From positions 1 through 49,958 of the forward strand of contig JAOULO010000024.1 in the NCBI GenBank assembly GCA_029881995.1: DNA of 49,958 nucleotides. The letters are read 5' to 3'. Within the stretch, counting starts at the first letter, position 1. Each line of letters begins with the position of its first letter. The position numbers were made by a program, and so were the translations under genes. This DNA is from Gammaproteobacteria bacterium (GTDB lineage: Bacteria > Pseudomonadota > Gammaproteobacteria > UBA6429 > Thiohalophilaceae). Positions 1-10,725 of the stretch are shown piece by piece. The notes beneath the pieces were generated by a model that was given only the letters and a program-made list of their open reading frames with translations, searched no databases and was not told the origin of the DNA.

Positions 1-454
1 CTGCGAGGTCTTTCTGTCGTCCAGCCTGCTGTTTCATGGCTATCAGGTCATCAATTGAGCAGACTCTGACCTTGATCTCTTCCAGATCCATGATAACTGA
101 ACGATCAAGCAATGACTGATACGGAACTGGATGATGGACAAACAGATCAACTGTTATACCCGGCTTGTCAGGATGGTACAGAGCAAAGACTTGCATCCCT
201 TTTTCTTTGATCCACTGTTCTCGTTTAGTTTCGTCTGCGAACTCGATGGCCTGAACCGGAATCTTCGGTTTAAACCCTTCACTTGTTAATGCGGTAATGG
301 CCTTTTTAGCTTCATCGGCCTGTAGATCAATCACCAGATCAACATCGGCAGTCGCTCTGACGTAACCATGCAGTATAGTGGCAATACCACCCACAACGAT
401 GTACTGCACATCGGCCTCGTTAAGGGCTTTGAAGAGTGGCAGGTAGAGTGACAT
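1..454 (-). CDS. Nucleotidyltransferase-fold protein, AbiEii/DUF6036-like (C-terminus cut off by window edge)
   Basis: The reading frame opens at an ATG at 454 and stays open to base 1, so about 151 residues are seen and the C-terminus is missing. Near the N-terminus it reads YIVVGGIATILHG followed by ADVDLVIDL. This GG...DxDxVID arrangement is the metal- and nucleotide-binding core of minimal nucleotidyltransferases of the AbiEii/DUF6036 type. Near the break it reads DDLIAMKQQAGRQKDLA, also typical of that group. Members occur in toxin-antitoxin and phage-defence contexts and as orphan genes, and no partner gene is visible here. It lies downstream of thiC on the same strand. Its likely ribosome binding site (GAGGGG, 8 nt before the ATG) is inside a copy of the 37-bp repeat. 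The fold is well supported; the function is unknown. Confidence 0.72.
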   Translation of the reverse strand, partial: MSLYLPLFKALNEADVQYIVVGGIATILHGYVRATADVDLVIDLQADEAKKAITALTSEGFKPKIPVQAIEFADETKREQWIKEKGMQVFALYHPDKPGITVDLFVHHPVPYQSLLDRSVIMDLEEIKVRVCSIDDLIAMKQQAGRQKDLA

Positions 455-463
455 GTTTAGATC

Positions 464-500
464 CCCTCACCCCTGCCCTCTCCCTGAGGGAGAGGGGGAG
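464..500. repeat. GC-rich hairpin repeat, copy 1
   Basis: A 37-bp element whose core CCCTCTCCC (476-484) and GGGAGAGGG (488-496) form a perfect 9-bp stem with a 3-nt loop. It is preceded by CCCTCACCCC. It matches the copy at 2519-2555 at 35 of 37 positions, in the same orientation, so the two copies bracket thiC. It lies just past the thiC stop, where the hairpin could end or protect the thiC transcript. It also supplies the ribosome binding site of the next gene. Confidence 0.85.
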
Positions 501-505
501 TATGT

Positions 506-2518
<2,013 letters not shown>

Positions 2519-2531
<13 letters not shown>

Positions 2532-2555
2532 CCTCTCCCAGAGGGAGAGGGGGAG
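2519..2555. repeat. GC-rich hairpin repeat, copy 2
   Basis: Second copy of the element at 464-500, with stem CCCTCTCCC (2531-2539) and GGGAGAGGG (2543-2551). Its CCCTCACCCC end overlaps the 5' end of the TPP riboswitch. On the minus strand it therefore provides the GGGGTG segment of the aptamer. Repeats of this general form are scattered through many proteobacterial genomes, but only these two copies were seen here. Confidence 0.85.
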
Positions 2556-2772
2556 TTGGAAAAATCTGGATCTATCTGCACCCCCGGCGGTCGAAAGGCC
2601 AAGTTAATGGATAGGCTATATAAATGCAAGCCAGCAAATATCAGGGTTTTCTTAAATGAAGTGGATTTATTGGTGTATCAGGAACTTGTAATGCTGGCCG
2701 CTTGCCTCTGTCCCTCAAACCGCTTAATCTTTTGCCCAGCCCGCAACGTTGCAGGGGGAGGAGAATAATAAA
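2556..2772. other. Intergenic region between the thiC leader and the pcm-like gene
   Basis: About 217 bases between divergent transcription units. It must hold the promoters for thiC (minus) and for the 2773 gene (plus). No convincing -35/-10 pair was singled out. The only clear signal is the strong ribosome binding site GGGGGAGGAG at 2753-2762, just before the 2773 ATG. A reading frame crossing the riboswitch on the plus strand has no recognisable protein content. Confidence 0.5.
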
Positions 2773-3435
2773 ATGACCGAGATGAATTTCGAACAGGCCC
2801 GTTTCAACATGATTGAGCAGCAGATCCGCCCCTGGGAGGTGCTGAATCAGCGTGTGCTTGACCTGTTGAGCGAAGTCCCCCGTGAAGACTTTGTGCCACC
2901 CCAGTATCGTAACCTGGCCCTGGTGGACACCAGCCTGCCCATTGGCCATGACCAGTTCATGATGAGCCCCAAGCTTGAGGCCCGTATTCTGCAGTGTGTG
3001 GATGTAAAACCCACTGATACCGTACTGGAGATCGGTACTGGCAGTGGCTATTTGACGGCCCTGCTCGCCAAACTGGCCAGGAAGGTGTTCAGTATCGAAA
3101 TCATTCCTGAATTTATCAAAACTGCCCAGGTTAAGCTGGCTGACCATGGCTTTAACAATGTCAGCCTGGAGGAAGGCGATGCCGCCAAAGGCTGGACCCT
3201 GGACGCCCCTTATGACGTTATTGTGCTGACCGGTTCCCTGCCTGTTTTGCCCGATACCTTTAGAGACTCCCTGAATATAGGTGGTCGCCTGTTTGCCATT
3301 GTCGGCGATGCCCCCTCAATGGAAGGCCTGCTGATTACCCGGGTGGGTGAGCATGAATGGACCACGGAATCGGTCTTTGAGACAGATATTGCCCCTTTGA
3401 CCAACGCCACTCAGCCTGACCGATTCGAGCTTTAA
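2773..3435 (+). CDS. Protein-L-isoaspartate O-methyltransferase family protein
   Basis: A 220-residue class I SAM-dependent methyltransferase of the PCMT family. That family methylates L-isoaspartyl residues to start repair of damaged proteins. It carries the SAM-binding motif VLEIGTGSGYLTALLAKLA, then an acidic residue in VFSIEIIPE and the family N-terminal NMIEQQIRPWEV. The ATG at 2773 is chosen because the strong site GGGGGAGGAG lies about 10 nt upstream; an in-frame TTG at 2749 lies before that site. The gene precedes a rhodanese gene and tolC, a linkage I recall from other gammaproteobacteria. This variant is distinct from the surE-linked pcm, so true isoaspartyl repair activity is probable but not shown. 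Confidence 0.85.
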   Translation: MTEMNFEQARFNMIEQQIRPWEVLNQRVLDLLSEVPREDFVPPQYRNLALVDTSLPIGHDQFMMSPKLEARILQCVDVKPTDTVLEIGTGSGYLTALLAKLARKVFSIEIIPEFIKTAQVKLADHGFNNVSLEEGDAAKGWTLDAPYDVIVLTGSLPVLPDTFRDSLNIGGRLFAIVGDAPSMEGLLITRVGEHEWTTESVFETDIAPLTNATQPDRFEL

Positions 3436-3465
3436 AACTCCCTGAAATGGCCCCATATCCCCCCG

Positions 3466-3786
3466 ATGCGCCATTTCAGTCCACAGGACCTTAGACAACA
3501 CCTCGACACAGCGACTGAAAAGCCGCTTTTGCTCGATGTGCGGGAACCCTGGGAGTTTCAGTATTGTCATATCGAGCATTCAAAACTGATCCCCATGGGG
3601 GAAATTCTTAACGTGATCGACGAACTAGACCCGGAACAGGAAACCGTCGTAATCTGTCACCACGGTATTCGTAGCCGTCAGGTCGCCTATTATCTGGAGC
3701 AACAAGGCTTTAGCAGGGTGATTAACCTGGATGGCGGTGTAGAACGCTGGGCTCAGCAGGTCGATCCCGCGATGAAAAGGTATTAA
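3466..3786 (+). CDS. Rhodanese-like sulfurtransferase
   Basis: A 106-residue single-domain rhodanese. The active-site loop is CHHGIRS, with the catalytic cysteine that would carry a persulfide, and the N-terminal LLDVREPWEFQYCHI matches the family CH2A region. It probably moves sulfur atoms in the cytoplasm; its acceptor is unknown. There is no signal peptide. It begins 30 nt after the methyltransferase stop and ends 5 nt before tolC, so the three are probably co-transcribed. The ribosome binding site before the ATG is weak. Confidence 0.9.
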   Translation: MRHFSPQDLRQHLDTATEKPLLLDVREPWEFQYCHIEHSKLIPMGEILNVIDELDPEQETVVICHHGIRSRQVAYYLEQQGFSRVINLDGGVERWAQQVDPAMKRY

Positions 3787-3791
3787 TCATC

Positions 3792-5114
3792 ATGTATTTA
3801 AAGAAACTGCTAACAAACGCAACAGGGGCTGCCCTGTTAATCAGCTCTGGCCAGTTACTGGCTGAAGATTTAAATAATATTTATTCTCTTGCTGCACAAT
3901 ATGACCCCCAGTTTCGTGCTGCCCAGGCACAATATGAGGCTGAAACCGAGGCGCCCTATCAGGCCTGGGGTGACATGATGCCGCAGATCAATGGTGCTAT
4001 TTATGAATCCACCACCACAGGTGAATCCACTAGCAGTGGTGCAACCACCACTTATGACTATGACAGTGATGGTTACAGCCTGAGCCTGACACAATCCATC
4101 TACAACCACGGCAAGTTTGCCCAGATCAGTCAGGCCCATGCCATATCGGCCCGTGCCCTGGCCAATTATCAGTATGCACAACAGGAACTCATACTTCGTG
4201 CAGCTGAAAAATATTTCAATGTGCTGGCCGCACAGGACAATCTGGCCTTCACTCGTGCGGAAAAGAAGTCTATTGCCCACCAGTTAAAACAGACCCAGCA
4301 ACGCTTTAACGTCGGCCTGACGGCCATTACTGATGTGCATGAGGCGCAGGCACGTTACGACCAGTCTGTTGCCCAGGATATCGCGGCAGAAAACAAACTT
4401 TCGATCAGCCGTGAGGTGTTGCGTGAAATGACAAGGAGTGATCACAGCACCCTGTTCAGCCTGAAAGAGTCCACCCCCCTGGTGAAACCGGATCCGGCTG
4501 ATGTACAGGAGTGGGTCAAAATGGCCCTGGACAGGAACTTTAAGCTGATTGCCGCCAGAGAAAGCATGGAGGCCTCTTCCGCTGGAATCAGTAAGGCCCG
4601 TGCCGGTCATTATCCCAACCTGGAAGTGGTGGCGAGTAAAAATGTCAGTGACAGTACTGGTGGCATGTTTCCTGGTGAAAGAGACGAAACCACCGTCAAA
4701 CTGCAGTTGAGTATGAATATTTTTAGCGGTGGCTCCCTCATGTCAAAATCTCGCGAGGCCTCTTATCGTCATATGCAAAGCAAGGAACAACTGGAGCAGG
4801 CCCGACGTGCCACAGAACGCCAGACTCGTAACTCTTTTTTATCAGTGATTGCCAAGATCAGTCAGGTCAAGGCCCTGAAACAGGCCCTGGCTTCGAGCGA
4901 GACAGCCCTGAAGGCCACCACCGCTGGTTTTAAGGTCGGCACACGTACAACGGTGGATGTACTGAATTCACAACGTGACCTGTTCCGCGCCAAACTGAAC
5001 TATGCACTGGCCCGCTATGACTACATCATGGAGACCCTGCGTTTGAAACAGGCTGCAGGCACCCTGTCGCCACAGGATCTAAAGGCCATTAATGCCTGGC
5101 TGGGAGATGCCTGA
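3792..5114 (+). CDS. tolC: TolC family outer membrane channel
   Basis: A 440-residue outer membrane efflux protein. The N-terminus has a signal peptide ending near LLISSGQLLA, and the mature start EDLNNIYSLAAQYDPQFRAA is the classic TolC opening. The two alpha-helical barrel repeats are recognisable, including NYQYAQQELILRAAEKYFNVLAAQDNL and the C-terminal GTRTTVDVLNSQRDL...ARYDYI. TolC trimers link inner membrane transporters (RND, ABC type I secretion) to the outside. No transporter partner lies next to it, as is common for a TolC serving several pumps. It is coupled to the next gene, whose start lies inside its 3' end. Confidence 0.93.
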   Translation: MYLKKLLTNATGAALLISSGQLLAEDLNNIYSLAAQYDPQFRAAQAQYEAETEAPYQAWGDMMPQINGAIYESTTTGESTSSGATTTYDYDSDGYSLSLTQSIYNHGKFAQISQAHAISARALANYQYAQQELILRAAEKYFNVLAAQDNLAFTRAEKKSIAHQLKQTQQRFNVGLTAITDVHEAQARYDQSVAQDIAAENKLSISREVLREMTRSDHSTLFSLKESTPLVKPDPADVQEWVKMALDRNFKLIAARESMEASSAGISKARAGHYPNLEVVASKNVSDSTGGMFPGERDETTVKLQLSMNIFSGGSLMSKSREASYRHMQSKEQLEQARRATERQTRNSFLSVIAKISQVKALKQALASSETALKATTAGFKVGTRTTVDVLNSQRDLFRAKLNYALARYDYIMETLRLKQAAGTLSPQDLKAINAWLGDA

Positions 5115-5682
5115 TCCTGTGAGTCACCTGCCTCTCCTGTGCGAAGCGGAACAAAGCCAGTTGCTGGTGATTGATATCCAGCAACGCCTGGCCAGTGCCA
5201 TGCCGGACAAAGTCCTGCAGGCTGTCACTTTGCATACCGGCTGGTTATTACAGGCCGCGAGCCTGCTGGAGGTTCCCGTGGTAAGAACCGAACAATACCC
5301 TCGGGGACTGGGCAATACCCTGGAGGAGATCAGCCAGCATATTGAAAAGGACACTCGACTGGAGAAAACCAGTTTCTCCTGTTGTGGTGCTGAGGGTTTT
5401 AATGACAACCTGACAAAGACAAATCGCCGTCAGATTGTGATCACGGGTATGGAAAGTCATGTTTGTGTACTGCAGACCGCCATGCAACTCAAGGCCATGG
5501 ACTATGATGTGTTTGTGGTAAGTGATGCGACCTGCTCCCGTGATAAACGCAATCATAAAAATGCCCTGCAGCGCATGGCACAGGCCGGCGTTATTATCAG
5601 TAATACCGAATCGGTGATGTTTGAATGGTTGCGAGATGCCAGTCATCCACAATTTAAGGCCGTCAGTCAACTCCTGAGGTAG
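5092..5682 (+). CDS. Isochorismatase-family cysteine hydrolase
   Basis: A 196-residue alpha/beta hydrolase of the isochorismatase/nicotinamidase superfamily. The catalytic triad is visible as Asp in LLVIDIQQRLA, Lys in LEKTSFSC and Cys in ESHVCVLQTAMQL. It looks closest to the YcaC-like group, whose natural substrates are mostly unknown. It overlaps the end of tolC by 23 nt. The ATG at 5092 has AAGG 6-7 nt upstream; an in-frame ATG at 5107 is an alternative. It is the last gene before a hairpin terminator. The family is certain, the substrate is not. Confidence 0.85.
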   Translation: MPGWEMPDPVSHLPLLCEAEQSQLLVIDIQQRLASAMPDKVLQAVTLHTGWLLQAASLLEVPVVRTEQYPRGLGNTLEEISQHIEKDTRLEKTSFSCCGAEGFNDNLTKTNRRQIVITGMESHVCVLQTAMQLKAMDYDVFVVSDATCSRDKRNHKNALQRMAQAGVIISNTESVMFEWLRDASHPQFKAVSQLLR

Positions 5683-5691
5683 GCCATTTTT

Positions 5692-5723
5692 TCTCTGCTT
5701 ACATACAAGCAGAGATTCTTCTA
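5692..5723 (+). terminator. Probable terminator of the tolC operon
   Basis: A perfect 9-bp stem, TCTCTGCTT (5692-5700) with AAGCAGAGA (5707-5715), and a 6-nt loop. It is followed by a T-rich but interrupted tail. It sits between the hydrolase stop and the next start codon. Confidence 0.6.
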
Positions 5724-5733
5724 TCATTAGCCT

Positions 5734-7923
5734 ATGAAAAGCAGTCAGCTCCCCCCTTTTAAATTCACCGCTTATCTGCACCCCAAATACCTCCTGACCT
5801 GGACAGGGCTGGGATTGATGCGGCTTGCTGCCTTTCTTCCCTATAGCATGATCGTTGGCCTGGGTGTTTATATTGGCTGGATGTCCTTTCACCTGATGCC
5901 AGGACGACGCCGCATCACCCGCACCAATATTCGTTTATGTTTTCCTGACCTTGATGAACAGCAGCAACGAAAACTGATCAAACAAAATTTTTATGACGCC
6001 TCAATAGGGATGCTCGAATCTCCCCTTGCCTGGTGGGGCAGTGATCGACGCCTTATGGCATTGCACAAAATAGAAGGACTGGAAAATATCAAAAAGGCCC
6101 AACAGGACGGTAAAGGCATCCTGCTGCTGGGTGCCCACTACAGTTCACTTGAAATGGGAGCCCGCTTACTGGCTTATCACATGGATGAACAACCTACCTA
6201 TAAGCGTGCCCACAATAAACTCTATAACGATATGATGACCCGCTCCCGCATCCGGGTCCATGGCGGTGCAATCCCCAGTGCGGATTTAAGAGAGATCATT
6301 AAACAACTCAAACAGGGCAATATAATCTGGTATGCCCCGGATCAAGACTTTGGTCGCAATAGTTCTGTGTTTGCCCCATTCATGGGGGTACAAACCTCAA
6401 CCCTCACCACCACAGCACGACTGGCTAAGGTCAGTGGTGCCCATGTCCTGCCTATGTATTCGGAACGTCTACCTGGTTGTGAGGGGTATCTGGTTCGAAT
6501 TGGTGAGGCTCTGGAAAATTTTCCCAGTCAGGATGAAGTTGCGGATGCGACTCGAGCCAACCAGGTCATAGAGGCACAACTTGAACGCACACCCAGTCAG
6601 TATCTATGGGGACACCGTCGTTTCAAGACCCGCCCTTACGGAGACCCTTTGTTATATGCGCCCCGAATGGATTCAGCATTACGAAAATATAAAATGCTAA
6701 TGCCTTTGTTAACTATTCCTGCCGTACTTGCTACCGTCTGGATGGCCATCAAAAACCGGGATAGCCAATACTTCACTCAACGACTTGGCTTTGCTTTACC
6801 CAAGCAACAAAAAGGAGGGCTCTGGTTGCATGCCGCCTCGGTAGGCGAAGTTAATGCCGTCATGCCACTCATTGAAAAAATTCATCTGGACAAACCTGGG
6901 CTACCCATTACTCTCACCACCGCCACACCTACGGGTGGCAGAAATGCCCGCAACAAATTACCCGAAGGATGTATACAGCATTTTTTACCCATTGACTGGA
7001 ACTGGGCTAGCTTACGTTTGATGAAACATTTGCAGCCTTCATGTCTGTTGATAATGGAAACGGAAATATGGCCTAACCTATACTGGAACTTCTATAGAAA
7101 TAATCTTCCTCTCGTGATTATTAATGGGCGCCTTTCAGAAAGGACGATTAATAATCGTTTCTATTGGGTAAGACGGCTTTATCTATTTACATCACAGATT
7201 GTCAGAACCGTTCTGGCAAGAAGTAAAATAGATGCTGAACGTTTTATTCAGATGGGAGCAAACCCGGATCTGGTAAAGATAGTTGGGAACATGAAGTTTG
7301 CAATGCCCGATAACTCAGCTCAAAAGCCTGATGATCTGAAAAGGCCTTATATCCTGGCAGCCTCCACCCGTGATGATGAAGAATGGCGCATTGTACAGGC
7401 CTGGCAGAAATCATTGGCAAGCAACACTTTACTTGTCATCGTACCCAGGCACCCACATCGATTGGAATCGATTTTACAACAACTCTCTCCTCTGGTTGAT
7501 CATACTGCAATACGAAGCCGCAATGAAACAGTTAACGATACAACTCAGGTTTATATAGCCGATACCTTTGGTGAACTTAACCAGTTCATTGCCGGTTCAG
7601 AGTTTGTCATTATGGGTGGTTCTTTTGTACCTCTCGGGGGACAAAATATTCTGGAAGTAGCCCAACAGAGTAAGGCTGTGCTATTTGGACCGAATATGGA
7701 AAATTTTTCTGACGAAGCCCGATTATTTGTTGAACATAATGCAGGCATTCAATGCCGGGATGAGTCAGAACTCTCAACACAAATAGATAGGCTATTCAAT
7801 AATAAAGAGCAAAGCCTTGAAATAGGTAAAAATGGTGCTCAACTGCTGGCTCAATATGGTGATATTGTCGAGTGTTACATAGGTGAACTGAAAGAGATAT
7901 GCCCCAGTTTTAACGACTCATAG
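5734..7923 (+). CDS. Fusion of lipid A acyltransferase (LpxL/HtrB-like) and Kdo transferase (WaaA)
   Basis: A 729-residue inner membrane protein with two enzymes in one chain. Residues 1 to about 305 are a lipid A biosynthesis acyltransferase. They include a membrane segment near 25-50, the catalytic HX4E motif (H135...E140 in GAHYSSLE) and the C-terminal TPSQYLWGHRRFKTRP. From about 320 a full WaaA follows. It has its own N-terminal hydrophobic anchor (321 onward, MLMPLLTIPAVLATVWMAIK), the catalytic glutamate E372 in AASVGEVNA, METEIWPNLYW, and the C-terminal GGSFVPLGGQNILE and EN-FSDEARLF motifs. WaaA adds Kdo to the lipid A precursor and LpxL adds a secondary acyl chain to the Kdo product, so the two steps are consecutive. 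There is no internal stop or frameshift. Kdo kinase follows convergently, overlapping by 14 nt. Confidence 0.93.
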   Translation: MKSSQLPPFKFTAYLHPKYLLTWTGLGLMRLAAFLPYSMIVGLGVYIGWMSFHLMPGRRRITRTNIRLCFPDLDEQQQRKLIKQNFYDASIGMLESPLAWWGSDRRLMALHKIEGLENIKKAQQDGKGILLLGAHYSSLEMGARLLAYHMDEQPTYKRAHNKLYNDMMTRSRIRVHGGAIPSADLREIIKQLKQGNIIWYAPDQDFGRNSSVFAPFMGVQTSTLTTTARLAKVSGAHVLPMYSERLPGCEGYLVRIGEALENFPSQDEVADATRANQVIEAQLERTPSQYLWGHRRFKTRPYGDPLLYAPRMDSALRKYKMLMPLLTIPAVLATVWMAIKNRDSQYFTQRLGFALPKQQKGGLWLHAASVGEVNAVMPLIEKIHLDKPGLPITLTTATPTGGRNARNKLPEGCIQHFLPIDWNWASLRLMKHLQPSCLLIMETEIWPNLYWNFYRNNLPLVIINGRLSERTINNRFYWVRRLYLFTSQIVRTVLARSKIDAERFIQMGANPDLVKIVGNMKFAMPDNSAQKPDDLKRPYILAASTRDDEEWRIVQAWQKSLASNTLLVIVPRHPHRLESILQQLSPLVDHTAIRSRNETVNDTTQVYIADTFGELNQFIAGSEFVIMGGSFVPLGGQNILEVAQQSKAVLFGPNMENFSDEARLFVEHNAGIQCRDESELSTQIDRLFNNKEQSLEIGKNGAQLLAQYGDIVECYIGELKEICPSFNDS

Positions 7924-8635
7924 TCGCCTGATAGCTTACTAGAAGTTCTTGCCAGTTATTTTCGGCAAAATAGAATTCTTTATAATGCCTTTTCAGTTTA
8001 CTCAGTGAGTGATGAAGTCGTTCTAAATTAGCTCTTTGCCAGCTCCCTGGTACACGTCTTTCTCCCCTGTCAAAATCGATCAAGAATACATCACCATTAC
8101 CGTTCAACATAATATTATGTGCATTTAAATCTGCGTGAAAAACCCTTGATTTATGAAACCGGGCGATCGTCTCCCCCATGGCTTTCCAACACCGGTCATC
8201 ATAGGACCCCCCTGATAAGCGCTGGGCAAGACTCATCGCATCAGGAATACGCTGAGTAATGATATCTGCCTTATATAAGAGCCTTTTTTTACAGACTCTT
8301 GTCGCAATTGGCATTGGAACAGGCAAGCCCTCATCATGAAGTGATGCGATCAACTTCCACTCTTTCCAAGCCCGAGTATTTTCAAGACCAGTCCAGATAT
8401 AATGTTCTTCTATATACCTGGCGACCATTCCACCCCTACGGTAATGTCTGAGAACCCACTCCTGTCCATCTGCATCGACAAACCAGCTCGCACCACGTCC
8501 CCTTTCTGTCTGGGTGACCTTATGCATAGACAACCAGTAATCGGGGGTAAATTGTTCAAGCTTTATTTTATTTTGAATTGCTGCATTATATAAAACAGAA
8601 CAATTTCCTGAGCTATATGTTTTCTCTGTGATCAA
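7910..8635 (-). CDS. kdkA: 3-deoxy-D-manno-octulosonic acid (Kdo) kinase
   Basis: About 241 residues, the usual KdkA length. It phosphorylates the 4-position of the first Kdo on lipid A, using ATP at the cytoplasmic face. Kinase-fold motifs are clear: catalytic loop VFHADLNAHNIML and metal-binding DFDRGE. Typical KdkA stretches are also present, such as GRGASWFV, LRHYRRGG and EGLPVPMPIATRV. The start is uncertain. A TTG at 8635 has GGGGA 6 nt upstream and avoids overlap; another in-frame TTG at 8665 would overlap the previous gene by 17 nt. The 3' end overlaps the acyltransferase-WaaA gene by 14 nt. Kdo kinases are known where WaaA adds a single Kdo, so this core may be Kdo-phosphate based. 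Confidence 0.92.
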   Translation of the reverse strand: MITEKTYSSGNCSVLYNAAIQNKIKLEQFTPDYWLSMHKVTQTERGRGASWFVDADGQEWVLRHYRRGGMVARYIEEHYIWTGLENTRAWKEWKLIASLHDEGLPVPMPIATRVCKKRLLYKADIITQRIPDAMSLAQRLSGGSYDDRCWKAMGETIARFHKSRVFHADLNAHNIMLNGNGDVFLIDFDRGERRVPGSWQRANLERLHHSLSKLKRHYKEFYFAENNWQELLVSYQATMSR

Positions 8636-8648
8636 CTCGAGTCCCCGT

Positions 8649-9491
8649 TTATATTTTTTCCGCAATAATTAAAAAAGCCACACCTGCAGACATTTTTTCT
8701 TTAATATTCTGTCTTAAAAATTTAAGCACAGGATTCTGATATGGTTTTGGTTTGGATGCATTGCAGGTATACAGAACTTTATAGCCACTTAACTCCAATA
8801 ACTTTGTAAGTGAACGTGGATTAAAATATAGAATATGGTGCTCTGAATCATAATATTTACCAATTTTACTTTTCTTAATTCCGCACTTTTCCAAAAAATA
8901 TTTAAACCTTGATCCCCAGGCAGAAATATTTGGAACTCCGATATATAATACCCCGTCATCATTAAGAATATTCTGAAAACTGTTTAGCCGTTGCATTGGG
9001 TCTTTTAAATGCTCTATGACATGATGAGCATAAATTAAATCAAACCGAGTGTCTCCCCAGTCGATATCATCAAAATTACCACACCTGATATCCATGTCCA
9101 GTTTCTTAGCCAGACTTTCAGTCGTGGCGCAATCCACATCATAACCACTGACCTGCCATCCCAACTCTCTGGCACACTGCGCATATGTGCCATTGCCCAT
9201 ACCAAAATCCAGCATTTTTCCCTTTTTAGACTTGAACCTGTTTATAACAGAGAAATTCTGTTTTGCGACTTCATACTGCTCATCAAGGGTTTTCTGGGTA
9301 TATTCCGGCGAAATATACCCCGCATAATATTTTTCGAGGTATGCATCCGAATAAACCGGGTTCATAAATTGCAAACCGCAACTATTACACTTGTAAATAT
9401 CATTGCTGCGAAAGTCAGAATGGTAGTGGTAAATCGAAGCAGAATGGCAAACTGGGCATGCGTCGTACTTCTTGTCATACTTTTCCGGCAT
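8649..9491 (-). CDS. SAM-dependent methyltransferase with N-terminal zinc ribbon
   Basis: 280 residues. The N-terminus has two CXXC knuckles (CPVC near residue 12 and CNSC near 35), as in zinc-ribbon-led methyltransferases of sugar and surface-polysaccharide loci. A class I methyltransferase domain follows, with motif I LDFGMGNGTYAQCARELG and the post-motif HHVIEHLKDPMQRL. The substrate is unknown; its position between kdkA and heptosyltransferases suggests a core or O-chain sugar. The ATG at 9491 has AGAGG about 11 nt upstream. The gene is AT-rich compared with thiC or glnE, like the rest of the core block. Confidence 0.85.
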   Translation of the reverse strand: MPEKYDKKYDACPVCHSASIYHYHSDFRSNDIYKCNSCGLQFMNPVYSDAYLEKYYAGYISPEYTQKTLDEQYEVAKQNFSVINRFKSKKGKMLDFGMGNGTYAQCARELGWQVSGYDVDCATTESLAKKLDMDIRCGNFDDIDWGDTRFDLIYAHHVIEHLKDPMQRLNSFQNILNDDGVLYIGVPNISAWGSRFKYFLEKCGIKKSKIGKYYDSEHHILYFNPRSLTKLLELSGYKVLYTCNASKPKPYQNPVLKFLRQNIKEKMSAGVAFLIIAEKI

Positions 9492-9663
9492 TAAATATAA
9501 AACCTCTTTACTTGTTTTAAAATATAACCAAACTTCGCCGGGAAAACCAGCTAATTGCCAGTAAATCTAGTGGCTCCTGAATTGCCGGGAATTATAGTAG
9601 AATATTTAGAAAAATATCACTGTTTCAGCTACATTAGGCTATGCTTATAACTGCATTTGAATT

Positions 9664-10725
9664 ATGACAAACAATCTTAATATAGTCTCTGGAAGCCTCG
9701 ACCACCTTTGTCTACTTAGACTCTCTGCAGTCGGGGATATTTGCCATACCCTGCCCGTAGTTCGCACTCTACAGGCACATTTGCCAGATACTCGAATCAC
9801 CTGGATTATTGGAAAAACAGAATATGGCCTGGTTTCTGATATACCTGGCGTTAACTTTGTAATTTTTGATAAGTCACTAGGCCTTAAGGCCTACTGGAAT
9901 GTTTGGCGTCAGCTCAAGGGTAAACGTTTTGATGTCCTGCTTCATATGCAGATGTCCTTACGCTCCAGTATGTTAAATTTGCTCGTATCGGCTCCAGTCA
10001 AAATAGGCTTTGATAAGAAGCGGGCCAAGGATATGCAGTGGATCTTTTCCAATAAAAAAATCACTCACCAACCCAGGCAACACGTCATCGATAGCTTCTT
10101 CGGATTTACTGAGGCTCTGGGCATATCTGAACATATCTATAAATGGGATATACCTATCCCAGCAGAGGCAGAGTCTTTTGCCGACCAGCATCTATTACAT
10201 GGCAAAAAGGTTCTTGTGATCAGTCCATGTTCGAGTATGGCTTATCGTAACTGGAGTATTGCGGGTTATGCTGCCGTGGCTGAATATGCTGTAGACAAAT
10301 ATGACATGCAGGTAGTGTTAACAGGTGGCCCCAGTGAAATTGAAAAACAATTTGGCGATAATATTAGTAAGATTGCTAAATCGAAAGTTACTAACCTGAT
10401 TGGGAAAACCAACCTAAAGCAGTTGCTGGCTGTCCTTAACCGCGCCACTGCTGTTGTTTCACCGGATGCCGGTCCTGCCCACATGGCTACGGCAGTGAAT
10501 ACCCCAGTCATTGGTCTGTATGCAACAACGAATCCTGACCGAGCACGCCCATACCTCAGTGCCGAATATACTATCAACCATTACCAGGCTGCGCTAAGAG
10601 ATAAATACGGAAAATCAGTTGATGAAATGTCCTGGGGAGCGAGAGTTAGGGATGATGGAACTATGGACAGAATTAAGGTTGATGATGTGACAAGTATGCT
10701 CGACAAAATCATGTCCGCCAAATAA
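9664..10725 (+). CDS. GT9 heptosyltransferase, WaaC-like
   Basis: A 353-residue GT9 glycosyltransferase of the ADP-heptose:LPS heptosyltransferase family. The N-terminal LCLLRLSAVGDICHTLPVVR is the acceptor-side motif. The C-terminal VVSPDAGPAHMATAVNTPVIGLYATTNPDRARPY is the donor-binding motif. The layout resembles heptosyltransferase I (WaaC), which adds the first heptose to Kdo, but assignment among the five GT9 genes here is only by general likeness. It is divergent from the methyltransferase gene (172-bp gap). Its TAA abuts the stop of the next convergent gene with no spacer. Confidence 0.8.
   Translation: MTNNLNIVSGSLDHLCLLRLSAVGDICHTLPVVRTLQAHLPDTRITWIIGKTEYGLVSDIPGVNFVIFDKSLGLKAYWNVWRQLKGKRFDVLLHMQMSLRSSMLNLLVSAPVKIGFDKKRAKDMQWIFSNKKITHQPRQHVIDSFFGFTEALGISEHIYKWDIPIPAEAESFADQHLLHGKKVLVISPCSSMAYRNWSIAGYAAVAEYAVDKYDMQVVLTGGPSEIEKQFGDNISKIAKSKVTNLIGKTNLKQLLAVLNRATAVVSPDAGPAHMATAVNTPVIGLYATTNPDRARPYLSAEYTINHYQAALRDKYGKSVDEMSWGARVRDDGTMDRIKVDDVTSMLDKIMSAK

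Noticed and set aside
1-454. Idea that the nucleotidyltransferase is half of a toxin-antitoxin pair
   Set aside because: The only adjacent gene in the window is thiC, and the other side is cut off.
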